This document shows, piece after piece, positions 10,126 to 19,283 of a DNA stretch of 58,293 nt. A model generated the notes under the pieces. It worked only from the letters and a program-made list of their open reading frames with translations. It made no database searches and had not been told where the DNA came from. This stretch comes from an uncultured Prevotella sp. (GTDB taxonomy: Bacteria; Bacteroidota; Bacteroidia; Bacteroidales; Bacteroidaceae), in contig CALUEX010000015.1 in the NCBI GenBank assembly GCA_944319815.1, positions 1-58,293 on the forward strand, in the 5' to 3' direction. Each line of letters begins with the position of its first letter. The stretch's first letter is position 1. The position numbers and the translations under genes are program-made.

Positions 10126-10679
10126 TGAATACAGCTGAATTAAAGAAAGTATATGCGGAGACTATCGCTCCCGCACTGCAAAAACAGTTCAACTATTCTT
10201 CTAAGATGCAGATTCCTGTCCTGAAGAAGATTGTTGTGAACCAGGGTCTCGGTGAGGCTACGCAGGATAGGAAAATAATTGACGTGGCCATTAACGAGAT
10301 TACTGCGATAACTGGCCAAAAGGCGGTTGCCACTTACTCCAAGAAGGACATCGCAAACTTCAAGCTGCGCAAGAAGATGCCTATCGGTGTTATGGTTACA
10401 TTGCGTCGCGAGCGTATGTATGAGTTCCTTGAAAGGCTTATCCGCATCGCCTTGCCGCGTATCCGTGACTTCAAGGGAATAGAGAGCAAGTTTGATGGAC
10501 GGGGAAATTATACTCTTGGTATCCAGGAACAAATCATTTTCCCTGAAATCAATATTGACATGATAGACAAAATCCAGGGTATGAACATCACGTTCGTTAC
10601 ATCTGCAAATACAGACGAAGAAGGTTATGCTCTGCTCAAGGCTTTCGGTCTACCTTTCAAAAACGCTAAAAAGGATTAA
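10125..10679 (+). CDS. rplE: 50S ribosomal protein L5
   Basis: L5 (184 residues) holds 5S rRNA and contacts the P-site tRNA. The motifs [39 protein letters not shown] and [16 protein letters not shown] are well conserved. The start overlaps the rplX stop (TAATG), and rpsN follows after 5 bases. Confidence 0.97.
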   Translation: MNTAELKKVYAETIAPALQKQFNYSSKMQIPVLKKIVVNQGLGEATQDRKIIDVAINEITAITGQKAVATYSKKDIANFKLRKKMPIGVMVTLRRERMYEFLERLIRIALPRIRDFKGIESKFDGRGNYTLGIQEQIIFPEINIDMIDKIQGMNITFVTSANTDEEGYALLKAFGLPFKNAKKD

Positions 10680-10684
10680 GAGAT

Positions 10685-10987
10685 ATGGCAAAAGAATCAA
10701 TGAAAGCCCGCGAGGTAAAGCGTGCGAAACTTGTAGCCCGTTATGCTGAGAAGCGTGCGGCTTTGAAGAAAATCATCGCTACCTCAAACGACCCGGCAGA
10801 GGCATACGAGGCTGCAAGGAAACTGCAAAGCATTCCTCGCAACGCCAACCCCATCCGTCTGCATAACCGTTGCAAGATAACGGGACGTCCTAAAGGATAT
10901 ATGCGCCAGTTCGGCCTTTCACGTATCCAATTCCGTGAGATGGCTTCGGCTGGGCTTATTCCGGGTGTAAAGAAGGCTAGCTGGTAA
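10685..10987 (+). CDS. rpsN: 30S ribosomal protein S14, zinc-free form
   Basis: S14 (100 residues) assembles into the 30S head. This is the longer form: only one Cys lies in the rRNA-binding region ([13 protein letters not shown], about 60-72) where zinc-binding forms have two CxxC pairs. The ending [18 protein letters not shown] is standard. It is 5 bases after rplE, with 58 bases before rpsH. Confidence 0.96.
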   Translation: MAKESMKAREVKRAKLVARYAEKRAALKKIIATSNDPAEAYEAARKLQSIPRNANPIRLHNRCKITGRPKGYMRQFGLSRIQFREMASAGLIPGVKKASW

Positions 10988-11045
10988 ACAAGCGAAGATT
11001 ATTTAATATTGTCGGGGCAGTCCCGATTAATTAAACATTTATTTT

Positions 11046-11441
11046 ATGACAGATCCAATAGCAGATTATCTGACGAGGTTGAGAAACGCAATCATGGCTC
11101 ATCACCGTGTTGTCGAAGTACCAGCTTCAAACTTGAAGAAGGAGATTACCAAAATCCTTTTCGAGAAGGGCTACATCCTGAATTACAAGTTCATAGAGGA
11201 TGGCCCCCAGGGTACAATCAAGGTTGCGTTGAAGTATGACCCTTCAACCAAGGAGAATGCCATCAGGTGTTTGAAAAGAGTGTCCACGCCAGGTTTGCGT
11301 AAGTACACTGGTTACAAGGACATGCCGAGAGTAATAAACGGACTTGGCATAGCGATATTGTCAACGTCCAAGGGTGTAATGACAGACAAGGAGGCCGCTG
11401 AGCTTAAGATTGGCGGCGAGGTTCTTTGCTACGTATATTAA
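11046..11441 (+). CDS. rpsH: 30S ribosomal protein S8
   Basis: S8 (131 residues) is a primary binder of h21 in 16S rRNA and, in E. coli, the repressor of the spc operon. MTDPIADYLTRLRNA and the C-terminal GIAILSTSKGVMTDKEA and GGEVLCYV motifs fit the family. A longer overlapping frame starting upstream is a shadow. rplF follows after 14 bases, with a clear GGAGG in the spacer. Confidence 0.97.
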   Translation: MTDPIADYLTRLRNAIMAHHRVVEVPASNLKKEITKILFEKGYILNYKFIEDGPQGTIKVALKYDPSTKENAIRCLKRVSTPGLRKYTGYKDMPRVINGLGIAILSTSKGVMTDKEAAELKIGGEVLCYVY

Positions 11442-11455
11442 TTGGAGGATTGAAT

Positions 11456-12022
11456 ATGTCAAGAATAGGAAAATTACCAATTAGTATTCCCGCTGGAGTT
11501 ACTGTATCAATTAACAATGGTGTGGTTAACGTAAAGGGCCCGAAGGGTGAGTTGTCGCAGAAGGTGGATTCTTCCATCATCGTGAAGATTGCAGACAACC
11601 ACATAACTTTTGAAATTGACGAGAACAGCCCTGTTAACTATAAGCAGAAACAGGCTTTCCACGGTCTTTACCGTGCGCTTGTAAACAATATGGTTGTTGG
11701 CGTTAGCGAGGGCTACAAGAAAGTGCTCGAACTTGTCGGTGTAGGTTATCGTGTTTCAAACCAGGGTAATATAATAGAGTTTGCCTTGGGATACACTCAT
11801 CCGATTTTCATCCAGCTTCCTTCAGAGGTTAAGGTTGAGACAAAGTCAGAGAGGAATCAGAACCCTATCATTATATTGGAATCTTGCGATAAAGCATTGC
11901 TCGGACTTATTTGTGCAAAAATCCGTTCTTTCCGTATGCCTGAACCTTATAAAGGAAAAGGTATATTGTTCCAAGGCGAAGTCATCCGCAGAAAGTCTGG
12001 TAAGACAGCTGCTGCTAAGTAA
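11456..12022 (+). CDS. rplF: 50S ribosomal protein L6
   Basis: L6 (188 residues) is near the factor-binding site. I start it at 11456 (MSRIGKLPI), because this is the family N-terminus and GGAGG lies just upstream; an in-frame codon 10 residues earlier would overlap rpsH. The duplicated L6 fold shows GVTVSINNGVVNVKGPKGEL and the C-terminal PEPYKGKGI motif. Confidence 0.96.
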   Translation: MSRIGKLPISIPAGVTVSINNGVVNVKGPKGELSQKVDSSIIVKIADNHITFEIDENSPVNYKQKQAFHGLYRALVNNMVVGVSEGYKKVLELVGVGYRVSNQGNIIEFALGYTHPIFIQLPSEVKVETKSERNQNPIIILESCDKALLGLICAKIRSFRMPEPYKGKGILFQGEVIRRKSGKTAAAK

Positions 12023-12040
12023 TTTTAATATTTTACGATT

Positions 12041-12385
12041 ATGACAGTAAAGAAGATTGAAAGACGAATCAAGATAAAGTACAGAATTCGTAAGCGTGTT
12101 AACGGTACGGCTGAGCGTCCGCGCATGAGCGTTTTCCGTAGCAATAAGCAGATTTATGTTCAAATAATTAACGACCAGACTGGCACTACCTTGGTTTCAG
12201 CTTCTTCCATGGGGATGGAGGCTATGCCGAAGTGTGAGCAGGCAGCCAAGGTTGGCGAGGCTATAGCAAAGAAAGCCGTAGAGGCCGGTATATCTAAAGT
12301 TGTATTCGACCGTAACGGATACCTTTATCATGGCCGTGTGAAAGAACTCGCGGATGCAGCTCGTAAAGGTGGACTTAATTTTTAA
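12041..12385 (+). CDS. rplR: 50S ribosomal protein L18
   Basis: L18 (114 residues) delivers 5S rRNA with L5. The segments [20 protein letters not shown] and the ending [20 protein letters not shown] with GGLNF are typical. It lies 18 bases after rplF and 6 before rpsE. Confidence 0.97.
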   Translation: MTVKKIERRIKIKYRIRKRVNGTAERPRMSVFRSNKQIYVQIINDQTGTTLVSASSMGMEAMPKCEQAAKVGEAIAKKAVEAGISKVVFDRNGYLYHGRVKELADAARKGGLNF

Positions 12386-12391
12386 TCGATT

Positions 12392-12904
12392 ATGGCAATG
12401 AACAAAGTTAAAATAAATAGTGACGTAGAGTTAAAAGACAGGCTGGTTGCTATTAACCGTGTTACCAAGGTAACGAAGGGTGGCCGTACATTTACGTTCG
12501 CTGCAATCGTGGTTGTCGGTGACGGGAACGGTGTCATCGGCTGGGGGCTTGGCAAGGCTGGTGAAGTCACTGCTGCAATCTCTAAGGGCGTGGAAGCCGC
12601 CAAGAAGAATCTTGTGAAGGTTCCCGTTCTCAAGGGCACGGTGCCTCATGAAATCGAGGCAAGGTTCGGCGGTGCCAAGGTTTTCCTGAAACCTGCTGCT
12701 CCCGGTACGGGACTTGTTGCGGGTGGTGCTATGCGTGCCGTTCTTGAAAGCGTTGGCGTTAAGGACGTACTTGCCAAGTCAAAAGGTTCGTCTAACCCGC
12801 ATAACCTTGTTAAGGCAACAATCGTGGCATTGAGCCAGATGCGTGATGCTTACACTGTGGCCAAGACTCGCGGAATAAGTGTTGAAAAAGTATTTAGAGG
12901 ATAA
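12392..12904 (+). CDS. rpsE: 30S ribosomal protein S5
   Basis: S5 (170 residues) contributes to decoding fidelity and mRNA unwinding. The double-stranded-RNA-like N-terminal domain has [20 protein letters not shown] (about 25-44) and [13 protein letters not shown]. The C-terminal domain has the [15 protein letters not shown] element. Length is normal, and rpmD follows after 11 bases. Confidence 0.97.
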   Translation: MAMNKVKINSDVELKDRLVAINRVTKVTKGGRTFTFAAIVVVGDGNGVIGWGLGKAGEVTAAISKGVEAAKKNLVKVPVLKGTVPHEIEARFGGAKVFLKPAAPGTGLVAGGAMRAVLESVGVKDVLAKSKGSSNPHNLVKATIVALSQMRDAYTVAKTRGISVEKVFRG

Positions 12905-12915
12905 GGAAACGGAAA

Positions 12916-13092
12916 ATGGCAACAATAAAGATAAAGCAGGTGAAGAGCAAGATTGGTGCACCCATCGACCAGAAGCGTACGCTTGCATCTCTTGGCTTGC
13001 ATAAAATATCCCAAGTTGTAGAGCGTGAAGACACTCCGGAACTTCGTGGTATGATAAGAAAGGTTCACCATCTGGTAACCATAGTAGAGTAA
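12916..13092 (+). CDS. rpmD: 50S ribosomal protein L30
   Basis: A 58-residue gene in the expected place between rpsE and rplO. It begins MATIKIKQVKSKIG, continues RTLASLGLHKISQVVE and ends MIRKVHHLVTIVE, the compact L30 fold. The TAA stop at 13090-13092 leaves 26 bases before rplO. L30 is absent from some bacteria; here it is intact. Confidence 0.95.
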   Translation: MATIKIKQVKSKIGAPIDQKRTLASLGLHKISQVVEREDTPELRGMIRKVHHLVTIVE

Positions 13093-13118
13093 AATAACTT
13101 ATAAATAAAGTAAAGATT

Positions 13119-13565
13119 ATGAAGCTAAATAATTTGAAACCGGCAAAGGGCTCTACTCATTCACGTCGTCGTTTGGGACGTGGACCAGGTTCTGGTCTTG
13201 GTGGCACGTCAACTCGCGGTCACAAGGGAGCCAAGGCTCGTTCTGGTTACAAAAGGAAAATAGGATTTGAGGGAGGCCAGATGCCTTTGCAGCGTCGCGT
13301 GCCGAAATCAGGTTTCAAGAATATCAACCATAAGGAGTATTTTGCTGTAAACCTGTCAACACTCCAAGCTCTTGCTGAAGCTAAAAACCTTACCAAAATT
13401 GGCATACAGGAGCTGAAGGAAGCAGGTTTGACTAACGGCAAGGAACTGGTGAAAATCCTTGGTAACGGGGAACTGAAGGCAAAACTTGAAGTAGAAGCTA
13501 ATGCCTTCTCCAAGACTGCCGAGGAAGCTATCAAGGCAGTAGGTGGTACCACAACTATAATCTAA
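13119..13565 (+). CDS. rplO: 50S ribosomal protein L15
   Basis: L15 (148 residues) is a late assembly protein with a long basic extension. GSTHSRRRLGRGPGSGLGGT and GHKGAKARSGYKRKIGFEGG occupy the first third, and RRVPKSGFKN follows. The globular C-terminal half is Lys/Glu rich. secY starts 4 bases later. Confidence 0.97.
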   Translation: MKLNNLKPAKGSTHSRRRLGRGPGSGLGGTSTRGHKGAKARSGYKRKIGFEGGQMPLQRRVPKSGFKNINHKEYFAVNLSTLQALAEAKNLTKIGIQELKEAGLTNGKELVKILGNGELKAKLEVEANAFSKTAEEAIKAVGGTTTII

Positions 13566-13569
13566 GTAA

Positions 13570-14913
13570 ATGAAAAAGTTTATTGAGACACTGAAGAACT
13601 GTTGGAAGATTGAGGATTTGCGTCAGCGAATCCTCATCACCATAACGTTTGTTGCAATTTATCGTTTTGGGTCTTACGTGGTGCTTCCGGGTATTGACCC
13701 ATCAATGTTGCAGAAGTTGCAAACGCAGACCAGCGGCGGTCTTATGTCGCTGTTGGATATGTTCTCCGGTGGTGCATTTTCCAATGCGTCGATTTTCGCT
13801 TTGGGAATAATGCCTTACATCTCAGCCTCTATCGTGATGCAGCTTCTGGCCGTTGCTGTGCCGTATTTTCAGAAGATGCAGCGTGAGGGAGAGAGCGGGC
13901 GCAAGAAGATTAATTGGTACACTCGTATATTGACGGTTGCCATTCTTGTGTTCCAGGCTCCTTCATACCTGATGAATTTGAAAATGCAGGCTTATGGCGC
14001 TTTGGCGTCAGGCATAGATTGGTCGTTGTTCATGATACCAGCTACGATAATTCTTGCTGCGGGCAGTATGTTCGTCCTTTGGTTGGGTGAACGTATAACT
14101 GACAAGGGTATTGGCAACGGTGTCTCGTTGATTATCATGATTGGAATTATCGCGAGGTTGCCGCAGGCCTTTATCCAGGAGTTGAGCTCTCGCTTTACGG
14201 CTATTTCTGGTGGCGGTCTTGTTATGTTCATTATCGAGATAGCCATACTTTATGCCGTAGTTTGCGCGTCTCTTCTTTTGGTTCAGGGAACGAGGAAAAT
14301 TCCTGTACAATATGCCAAGCGACTTGTCGGAAACAAGCAATACGGTGGCGCACGCCAGTATGTTCCGCTGAAATTGTTTGCAGCCAATGTGATGCCCATC
14401 ATTTTCGCCCAAGCGTTAATGTTCATTCCGTTGGCGATTGTCCAGTATTCAACTGACCAGACGGGTTATGTCATCCGTGCACTGATGGACCACAGGAGCT
14501 TGTTGTACAATATAGTTTTCGCAGCACTCATTATCGTGTTTACGTATTTTTATACGGCAATAACCTTGAATCCGACCCAAATGGCGGAGGACATGAAGCG
14601 TAATAACGGATTTATTCCGGGTGTCAAGCCAGGAAAGGCTACGGCAGATTACATTGACACTGTAATGTCACGAATTACTTTCCCGGGTTCGCTTTTTATC
14701 GCTTTCATTGCCATAATGCCGGCATTGGCGGGATTGCTTGACGTGCAGGATGCATTCTCGCAGTTCTTTGGTGGAACATCGCTTCTCATTCTTGTCGGCG
14801 TGGTGCTTGACACCCTGCAGCAGATAGAGAGCCATCTGATGATGCGTCATTATGACGGATTGCTTAATTCAGGGCGTGTCCGTGGACATGGCAACACCGT
14901 TTCGGCATATTGA
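13570..14913 (+). CDS. secY: Preprotein translocase subunit SecY
   Basis: SecY (447 residues) is the channel of the Sec translocon in the inner membrane. About ten hydrophobic segments are visible. The plug-region motif GGAFSNASIFALGIMPYISA (about 66-85) and the cytosolic loop LNPTQMAEDMKRNNGFIPG (about 334-352) fit the family. The C-terminus is MRHYDGLLNSGRVRGHG. It sits in the spc cluster between rplO and map, as usual. Confidence 0.97.
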   Translation: MKKFIETLKNCWKIEDLRQRILITITFVAIYRFGSYVVLPGIDPSMLQKLQTQTSGGLMSLLDMFSGGAFSNASIFALGIMPYISASIVMQLLAVAVPYFQKMQREGESGRKKINWYTRILTVAILVFQAPSYLMNLKMQAYGALASGIDWSLFMIPATIILAAGSMFVLWLGERITDKGIGNGVSLIIMIGIIARLPQAFIQELSSRFTAISGGGLVMFIIEIAILYAVVCASLLLVQGTRKIPVQYAKRLVGNKQYGGARQYVPLKLFAANVMPIIFAQALMFIPLAIVQYSTDQTGYVIRALMDHRSLLYNIVFAALIIVFTYFYTAITLNPTQMAEDMKRNNGFIPGVKPGKATADYIDTVMSRITFPGSLFIAFIAIMPALAGLLDVQDAFSQFFGGTSLLILVGVVLDTLQQIESHLMMRHYDGLLNSGRVRGHGNTVSAY

Positions 14914-14933
14914 TTTGCCGAGTTTCTGGACTG

Positions 14934-15716
14934 ATGGGAATATTTCTGAAGACAGAAGATGAAATCAATTTGATGCGTAAGGCCAACCGCTTGGTCGGAA
15001 TGACACTTGGCGAGATTGCCAAGCATATTGAGCCAGGTGTCACTACGCTTCAATTAGACACGGTTGCGGAGGAATTTATAAGGGACAATGGCGCGGTGCC
15101 GGCGTTCAAGAATTTCCCAAACCCCTTCGGGAGGCCTTATCCGGCAAGTATTTGCACTTCGGTGAATGATGTAGTTGTGCATGGTATTCCCGATGAAAAG
15201 ACGGTCTTGCAAGACGGAGATATTATTTCTGTGGATTGCGGTGTCTTACTTGATGGATTTAACGGTGATTCTTGTTACACTTTTTGTGTGGGTGAAGTCA
15301 AGCCGGAAATCAAGAAGTTACTTGAAGTCACGAAAGAATCTTTGTATAAAGGAATAGCATCAGCCGTTGCCGGGCGGCATATTGGTGACATTGGCTGTGC
15401 CGTCCAATCTTGCTGCGAAGCGTATGGATACGGAGTAGTAAGAGAGCTTACTGGGCATGGCATTGGCCGCCAGATGCACGAGGAACCGGCAGTTCCTAAT
15501 TATGGTAAGGTTGGGGCTGGCATCCTTTTGAAAGAGGGAATGTGTATAGCGATAGAACCTATGATAACTTTAGGAGAACGTGCTATTTGCTTGAAGCCTG
15601 ACCGTTGGTCTATCAAGACCCGTGACGGGAAGCCGGCTGCGCATTTTGAGCATACAGTCGTGGTGCGAAGAGGAAAAGCCGAGATATTATCTTCGTTTGA
15701 AGAAATTGAACAATAA
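14934..15716 (+). CDS. map: Type I methionine aminopeptidase
   Basis: MetAP (260 residues) removes initiator Met from nascent proteins. The five metal ligands can be located: two Asp in ISVDCGVLLDGFNGDSC, His in TGHGIGRQMHEEP, Glu in GMCIAIEPMI and Glu in the C-terminal HFEHTVVV segment region. The start at 14934 (MGIFLKTEDEIN) matches the family; an upstream TTG in the same frame (14910) overlaps secY and is unlikely. infA follows after 22 bases. Confidence 0.95.
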   Translation: MGIFLKTEDEINLMRKANRLVGMTLGEIAKHIEPGVTTLQLDTVAEEFIRDNGAVPAFKNFPNPFGRPYPASICTSVNDVVVHGIPDEKTVLQDGDIISVDCGVLLDGFNGDSCYTFCVGEVKPEIKKLLEVTKESLYKGIASAVAGRHIGDIGCAVQSCCEAYGYGVVRELTGHGIGRQMHEEPAVPNYGKVGAGILLKEGMCIAIEPMITLGERAICLKPDRWSIKTRDGKPAAHFEHTVVVRRGKAEILSSFEEIEQ

Positions 15717-15738
15717 ATGAAGGAAATTTACGAATAAT

Positions 15739-15957
15739 ATGTCAAAACAAGATGCTATAGAGCAGGACGGGACGATAGTGGAGGCATTGTCAAATGCAAT
15801 GTTCCGTGTTGAGCTTGAAAACGGATGCCCCATAACGGCGCATATTTCCGGAAAGATGAGGATGCACTACATCAAGATTCTTCCGGGTGACAAGGTGAAG
15901 GTTGAGATGAGCCCTTATGATTTGACAAAGGGCCGGATAGTGTTCAGATACAAATAA
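15739..15957 (+). CDS. infA: Translation initiation factor IF-1
   Basis: IF-1 (72 residues) is an OB-fold protein that occupies the A site during initiation. [40 protein letters not shown] and the ending [11 protein letters not shown] are characteristic. It lies between map and rpmJ as in most Bacteroidetes spc clusters. Confidence 0.97.
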   Translation: MSKQDAIEQDGTIVEALSNAMFRVELENGCPITAHISGKMRMHYIKILPGDKVKVEMSPYDLTKGRIVFRYK

Positions 15958-15972
15958 TTAATATAGAGATAT

Positions 15973-16089
15973 ATGAAGACGAGAACATCAATCAAGAAAC
16001 GTACACCCGACTGCAAGATTGTACGTCGAAAAGGTCGCTTGTACGTGATTAACAAGAAAAACCCTAAGTACAAATTACGTCAGGGCTAA
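15973..16089 (+). CDS. rpmJ: 50S ribosomal protein L36, zinc-free form
   Basis: A 38-residue gene, 15 bases after infA and 31 before rpsM. The sequence starts [17 protein letters not shown] and ends NPKYKLRQG, clearly L36. Only one of the usual metal ligands (Cys14) remains; the other Cys and the His are replaced, so this is the zinc-independent type. The TAA stop is at 16087-16089. Confidence 0.95.
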   Translation: MKTRTSIKKRTPDCKIVRRKGRLYVINKKNPKYKLRQG

Positions 16090-16120
16090 ACATTAATTTT
16101 TTAACTTATCATTAATTAAA

Positions 16121-16501
16121 ATGGCAATAAGAATTGTTGGAGTAGATTTGCCCCAGAACAAGCGTGGCGAAATCGCATTGACTTATATCTATGGTATAGG
16201 TCGAAGTAGTTCAGCAAAGATATTGGACAAAGCCGGCGTGAGCCGTGACCTGAAGGTCAGCGAATGGACTGACGACCAGGCAGCTAAAATCCGTGAGATA
16301 ATCGGCGCTGAATACAAGGTTGAAGGTGACCTCCGTTCAGAGATTCAGATGAACATCAAGCGCCTCATGGACATAGGTTGCTATCGTGGAATACGTCATC
16401 GTAACGGTCTTCCGGTTCGCGGTCAAAGTACCAAGAATAACGCACGTACCCGTAAAGGTAAGAAGAAGACTGTTGCTAATAAGAAGAAGGCTACTAAATA
16501 A
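16121..16501 (+). CDS. rpsM: 30S ribosomal protein S13
   Basis: S13 (126 residues) makes intersubunit bridges and contacts t[23 protein letters not shown], the helix-two-turn-helix [14 protein letters not shown], and the C-terminal [20 protein letters not shown] with a Lys-rich tail match. rpsK follows after 9 bases. Confidence 0.97.
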   Translation: MAIRIVGVDLPQNKRGEIALTYIYGIGRSSSAKILDKAGVSRDLKVSEWTDDQAAKIREIIGAEYKVEGDLRSEIQMNIKRLMDIGCYRGIRHRNGLPVRGQSTKNNARTRKGKKKTVANKKKATK

Positions 16502-16510
16502 TAATTAGTT

Positions 16511-16903
16511 ATGGCAAAGAAATCAGCAACATCTAACAAGAAAAGAAATGTAAAGGTTGACGCAATGGGTCAACTTCATGTACATAGCTCTTTCAATAAC
16601 ATCATAGTGTCTTTGGCCAATAGCGAGGGTCAGGTAATTTCATGGTCTTCTGCAGGAAAGATGGGTTTCCGTGGCTCTAAGAAGAACACTCCGTATGCAG
16701 CCCAGATGGCTGCCGAGGATTGCGCAAAAGTAGCTTACGACCTTGGCCTGCGTAAGGTAAAGGCATACGTGAAAGGTCCGGGTAATGGCCGTGAGTCAGC
16801 AATCCGTGCCGTGCATGGTGCAGGGATTGAGGTAACTGAAATCGTAGACGTTACACCGCTGCCTCATAACGGGTGCCGTCCTCCTAAGAGAAGAAGAGTT
16901 TAA
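16511..16903 (+). CDS. rpsK: 30S ribosomal protein S11
   Basis: S11 (130 residues) forms the platform near the E site. [20 protein letters not shown] (about 24-43), [20 protein letters not shown] and the C-terminal [18 protein letters not shown] are textbook features. It precedes rpsD by 74 bases. Confidence 0.97.
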   Translation: MAKKSATSNKKRNVKVDAMGQLHVHSSFNNIIVSLANSEGQVISWSSAGKMGFRGSKKNTPYAAQMAAEDCAKVAYDLGLRKVKAYVKGPGNGRESAIRAVHGAGIEVTEIVDVTPLPHNGCRPPKRRRV

Positions 16904-16977
16904 TCCAAGTACACAATTTAGAAACATCGTCCCGACTCTGTGCAGAATCGGAGGCGAAAGAAAAGCATTAAAATATT

Positions 16978-17583
16978 ATGGCTAGATATACAGGACCGAA
17001 ATCAAAAATCGCACGTCGTTTTGGTGAACCAATATTCGGTGCGGACAAAGTTTTGTCCAGGAGAAACTTCCCTCCTGGACAGCATGGCAACAACCGTCGC
17101 AGGAAAATGTCCGAGTACGGTGTCATGTTGGCAGAGAAGCAGAAGGCTAAATACACATACGGTGTACTTGAGCGTCAGTTCCGTAATATGTTCGAGAAGG
17201 CTGCCAAGTCAGATGGTATCACGGGTGAGGTTTTGCTCCAGAGCCTTGAGTGTCGTCTTGACAACGTTGTCTTCCGTCTTGGTATGGCTCCTACACGTGC
17301 CGCAGCACGCCAGTTGGTAAGCCACAAGCATATCGTCGTTGACGGACAGGTCGTAAACATACCGTCCTATTCGGTTAAGCCTGGGCAGATAGTAGGCGTT
17401 CGTGAGAAGGCCAAGTCGCTTGAGGTCATAGAGGCAGCTCTCGCTGGCTTCAACCACAGCAAGTATCCTTGGCTTGAGTGGGACGAGAATACAAAGAGCG
17501 GCAAGCTCCTGCACAAGCCCGAGCGTGCCGACATACCTGAGAACATAAAGGAACAGTTAATCGTTGAGTTGTATTCTAAATAA
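16978..17583 (+). CDS. rpsD: 30S ribosomal protein S4
   Basis: S4 (201 residues) nucleates the 30S 5' domain and represses the alpha operon in E. coli. [38 protein letters not shown] and the S4 RNA-binding domain ([35 protein letters not shown]) are present. It has no CxxC zinc knuckle at the N-terminus. rpoA follows after 12 bases. Confidence 0.97.
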   Translation: MARYTGPKSKIARRFGEPIFGADKVLSRRNFPPGQHGNNRRRKMSEYGVMLAEKQKAKYTYGVLERQFRNMFEKAAKSDGITGEVLLQSLECRLDNVVFRLGMAPTRAAARQLVSHKHIVVDGQVVNIPSYSVKPGQIVGVREKAKSLEVIEAALAGFNHSKYPWLEWDENTKSGKLLHKPERADIPENIKEQLIVELYSK

Positions 17584-17595
17584 ATCATTAAATTA

Positions 17596-18588
17596 ATGGC
17601 GATATTAGCATTTCAAAAACCTGATAAAGTTGTAATGCTGGAGGCCAATGACCAGTTCGGCAAGTTCGAATTCCGTCCTCTTGAGCCTGGCTTCGGTGTT
17701 ACCATCGGTAACTCCCTCCGCCGCATTCTCCTTTCATCGCTTGAGGGTTATGCTATCAACACCATACGCATTGCGGGTGTTGAGCATGAGTTTTCCTCTG
17801 TACCTGGCGTAAAAGAGGATGTCACCAACATTATCTTGAACCTGAAGCAAGTAAGGTTCAAGCAAGTAGTAGAAGAATTCGAGAACGAAAAAGTTAGTGT
17901 CACCGTGGAGAATTCTACCGAGTTCAAAGCCGGCGACATCGGTAAGTATCTGACTGGATTTGAAGTGTTAAACCCTGATTTGGTGATTTGCCATTTAGAT
18001 GCCAAAGCCTCGATGCAGATAGACCTTACCATCAATAAGGGCCGTGGCTACGTCCCGGCGGACGAGAACCGCGAGTTCTGCACTGACGTAAACGTTATTC
18101 CTATCGATTCTATTTACACTCCGATTCGCAACGTGAAATATTCAGTGGAGCCGTATCGTGTCGAGCAGAAGACCGACTACGACAAGCTGGTTATCGAAGT
18201 TACGACGGACGGTTCCATCCACCCGAAAGACGCGCTTAAAGAGGCCGCCAAAATCTTGATTTACCACTTCATGCTGTTCTCTGACGAGAAAATCACTCTT
18301 GAGAACAACGATGTAGACGGCAACCAGGAGTTTGATGAGGAAGTTCTCCATATGCGTCAGCTGCTCAAGACGAAGCTCGTAGACATGAACCTGTCTGTAC
18401 GTGCGCTGAACTGCCTGAAGGCAGCCGACGTCGAGACGCTTGGCGACTTGGTACAGTACAACAAGACCGACCTCTTGAAGTTCCGCAACTTCGGTAAGAA
18501 ATCGCTTTCTGAGCTTGATGATTTGCTCGAGAGTCTGAATCTGTCGTTTGGAACTGACATTTCAAAGTACAAATTGGACAAAGAATAA
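17596..18588 (+). CDS. rpoA: RNA polymerase subunit alpha
   Basis: RpoA (330 residues) scaffolds RNA polymerase assembly. The N-terminal domain contains [20 protein letters not shown] (about 24-43) and the insert domain. The C-terminal domain (about 250-320) has the helix-hairpin-helix stretch [20 protein letters not shown] and [19 protein letters not shown], which bind UP elements and activators. Gene order rpsD-rpoA-rplQ is standard. Confidence 0.97.
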   Translation: MAILAFQKPDKVVMLEANDQFGKFEFRPLEPGFGVTIGNSLRRILLSSLEGYAINTIRIAGVEHEFSSVPGVKEDVTNIILNLKQVRFKQVVEEFENEKVSVTVENSTEFKAGDIGKYLTGFEVLNPDLVICHLDAKASMQIDLTINKGRGYVPADENREFCTDVNVIPIDSIYTPIRNVKYSVEPYRVEQKTDYDKLVIEVTTDGSIHPKDALKEAAKILIYHFMLFSDEKITLENNDVDGNQEFDEEVLHMRQLLKTKLVDMNLSVRALNCLKAADVETLGDLVQYNKTDLLKFRNFGKKSLSELDDLLESLNLSFGTDISKYKLDKE

Positions 18589-18663
18589 TCCCGTAGCTAC
18601 GGGGAAGCCGGCCAAAGCTGGCATCCCCGTGGACTGCAGGTAGTCCCAAAAAGAATTAACAAC
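18589..18663 (+). promoter_or_regulatory. Three small hairpins in the rplQ leader
   Basis: The 76-base gap between rpoA and rplQ holds CCCGTAGCTACGGG (perfect palindrome, about 18590-18603), GCCGG...CTGGC and GACTGCAGGTAGTC. Such density is unusual for this gene-packed cluster and could mark an RNA processing or regulatory site. There is no T tract, so it is not a simple terminator. Confidence 0.35.
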
Positions 18664-18664
18664 A

Positions 18665-19177
18665 ATGAGACATAATAAGAAATTCAACCATCTGAGCCGT
18701 ACTGCATCTCACCGTAAGGCTATGCTCGCAAACATGGCCATCTCGCTGATAATGCACAAAAGAATCACTACGACTCTCGCAAAGGCCAAGGCCCTCAAGA
18801 TGTACGTGGAGCCCTTGATAACCCGTTCAAAGAACGACACTACGACTTCTCGCCGTGTCGTGTTCCGTTACTTGCAGAATAAGTACGCCGTAACTGAGCT
18901 TTTCAAGGTAATCGCTACAAAGGTGGCTGACCGTCCCGGAGGCTACACCCGCATCATAAAGCTCGGCACGCGCCAGGGCGATGCTGCTGACGTATGCTTC
19001 ATCGAGCTTGTAGACTTTGACGAGAATATGGCCAAGACCCCGAAGACCGCACCCAAGAAGACTCGTCGTAGCCGCCGTTCAAAGGGTGCTGAAGCTGCCG
19101 CTACAGCAACAGAAGCTCCTGTAGCAGAGGAGGCTAAGGCCGAAGCTCCCGCCGAGGAAGCACCCAAGGCTGAATAA
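18665..19177 (+). CDS. rplQ: 50S ribosomal protein L17
   Basis: L17 (170 residues) is the last gene of the ribosomal supercluster. The core (about residues 1-125) has [20 protein letters not shown] and [17 protein letters not shown]. After it comes a basic stretch ([11 protein letters not shown]) and then an Ala/Glu/Pro-rich tail of about 35 residues, longer than the E. coli protein; such tails are common in Bacteroidetes L17. A strong terminator follows. Confidence 0.96.
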   Translation: MRHNKKFNHLSRTASHRKAMLANMAISLIMHKRITTTLAKAKALKMYVEPLITRSKNDTTTSRRVVFRYLQNKYAVTELFKVIATKVADRPGGYTRIIKLGTRQGDAADVCFIELVDFDENMAKTPKTAPKKTRRSRRSKGAEAAATATEAPVAEEAKAEAPAEEAPKAE

Positions 19178-19203
19178 TCAAGTTAGGAAGTATATCTCTA
19201 TTA

Positions 19204-19240
19204 TAACGCTCCTTTCCGTGACGGGAAGGAGCGTTTTTTA
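19204..19240 (+). terminator. Terminator of the ribosomal supercluster
   Basis: AACGCTCCTT pairs with AAGGAGCGTT (GC-rich stem with further pairing inside) and is followed by six T. It lies 27 bases after rplQ. The 8-bp target site of the adjacent IS66 element begins at 19241, just past this T tract. Confidence 0.85.
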
Positions 19241-19283
19241 TATTTTATGTAACTATTCAGCGGACACGCTGATTCCCTCATCC

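Noticed and set aside
14910-14933. TTG start for map overlapping secY
   Set aside because: The residues added are not family-like; the ATG at 14934 gives the normal methionine aminopeptidase N-terminus.
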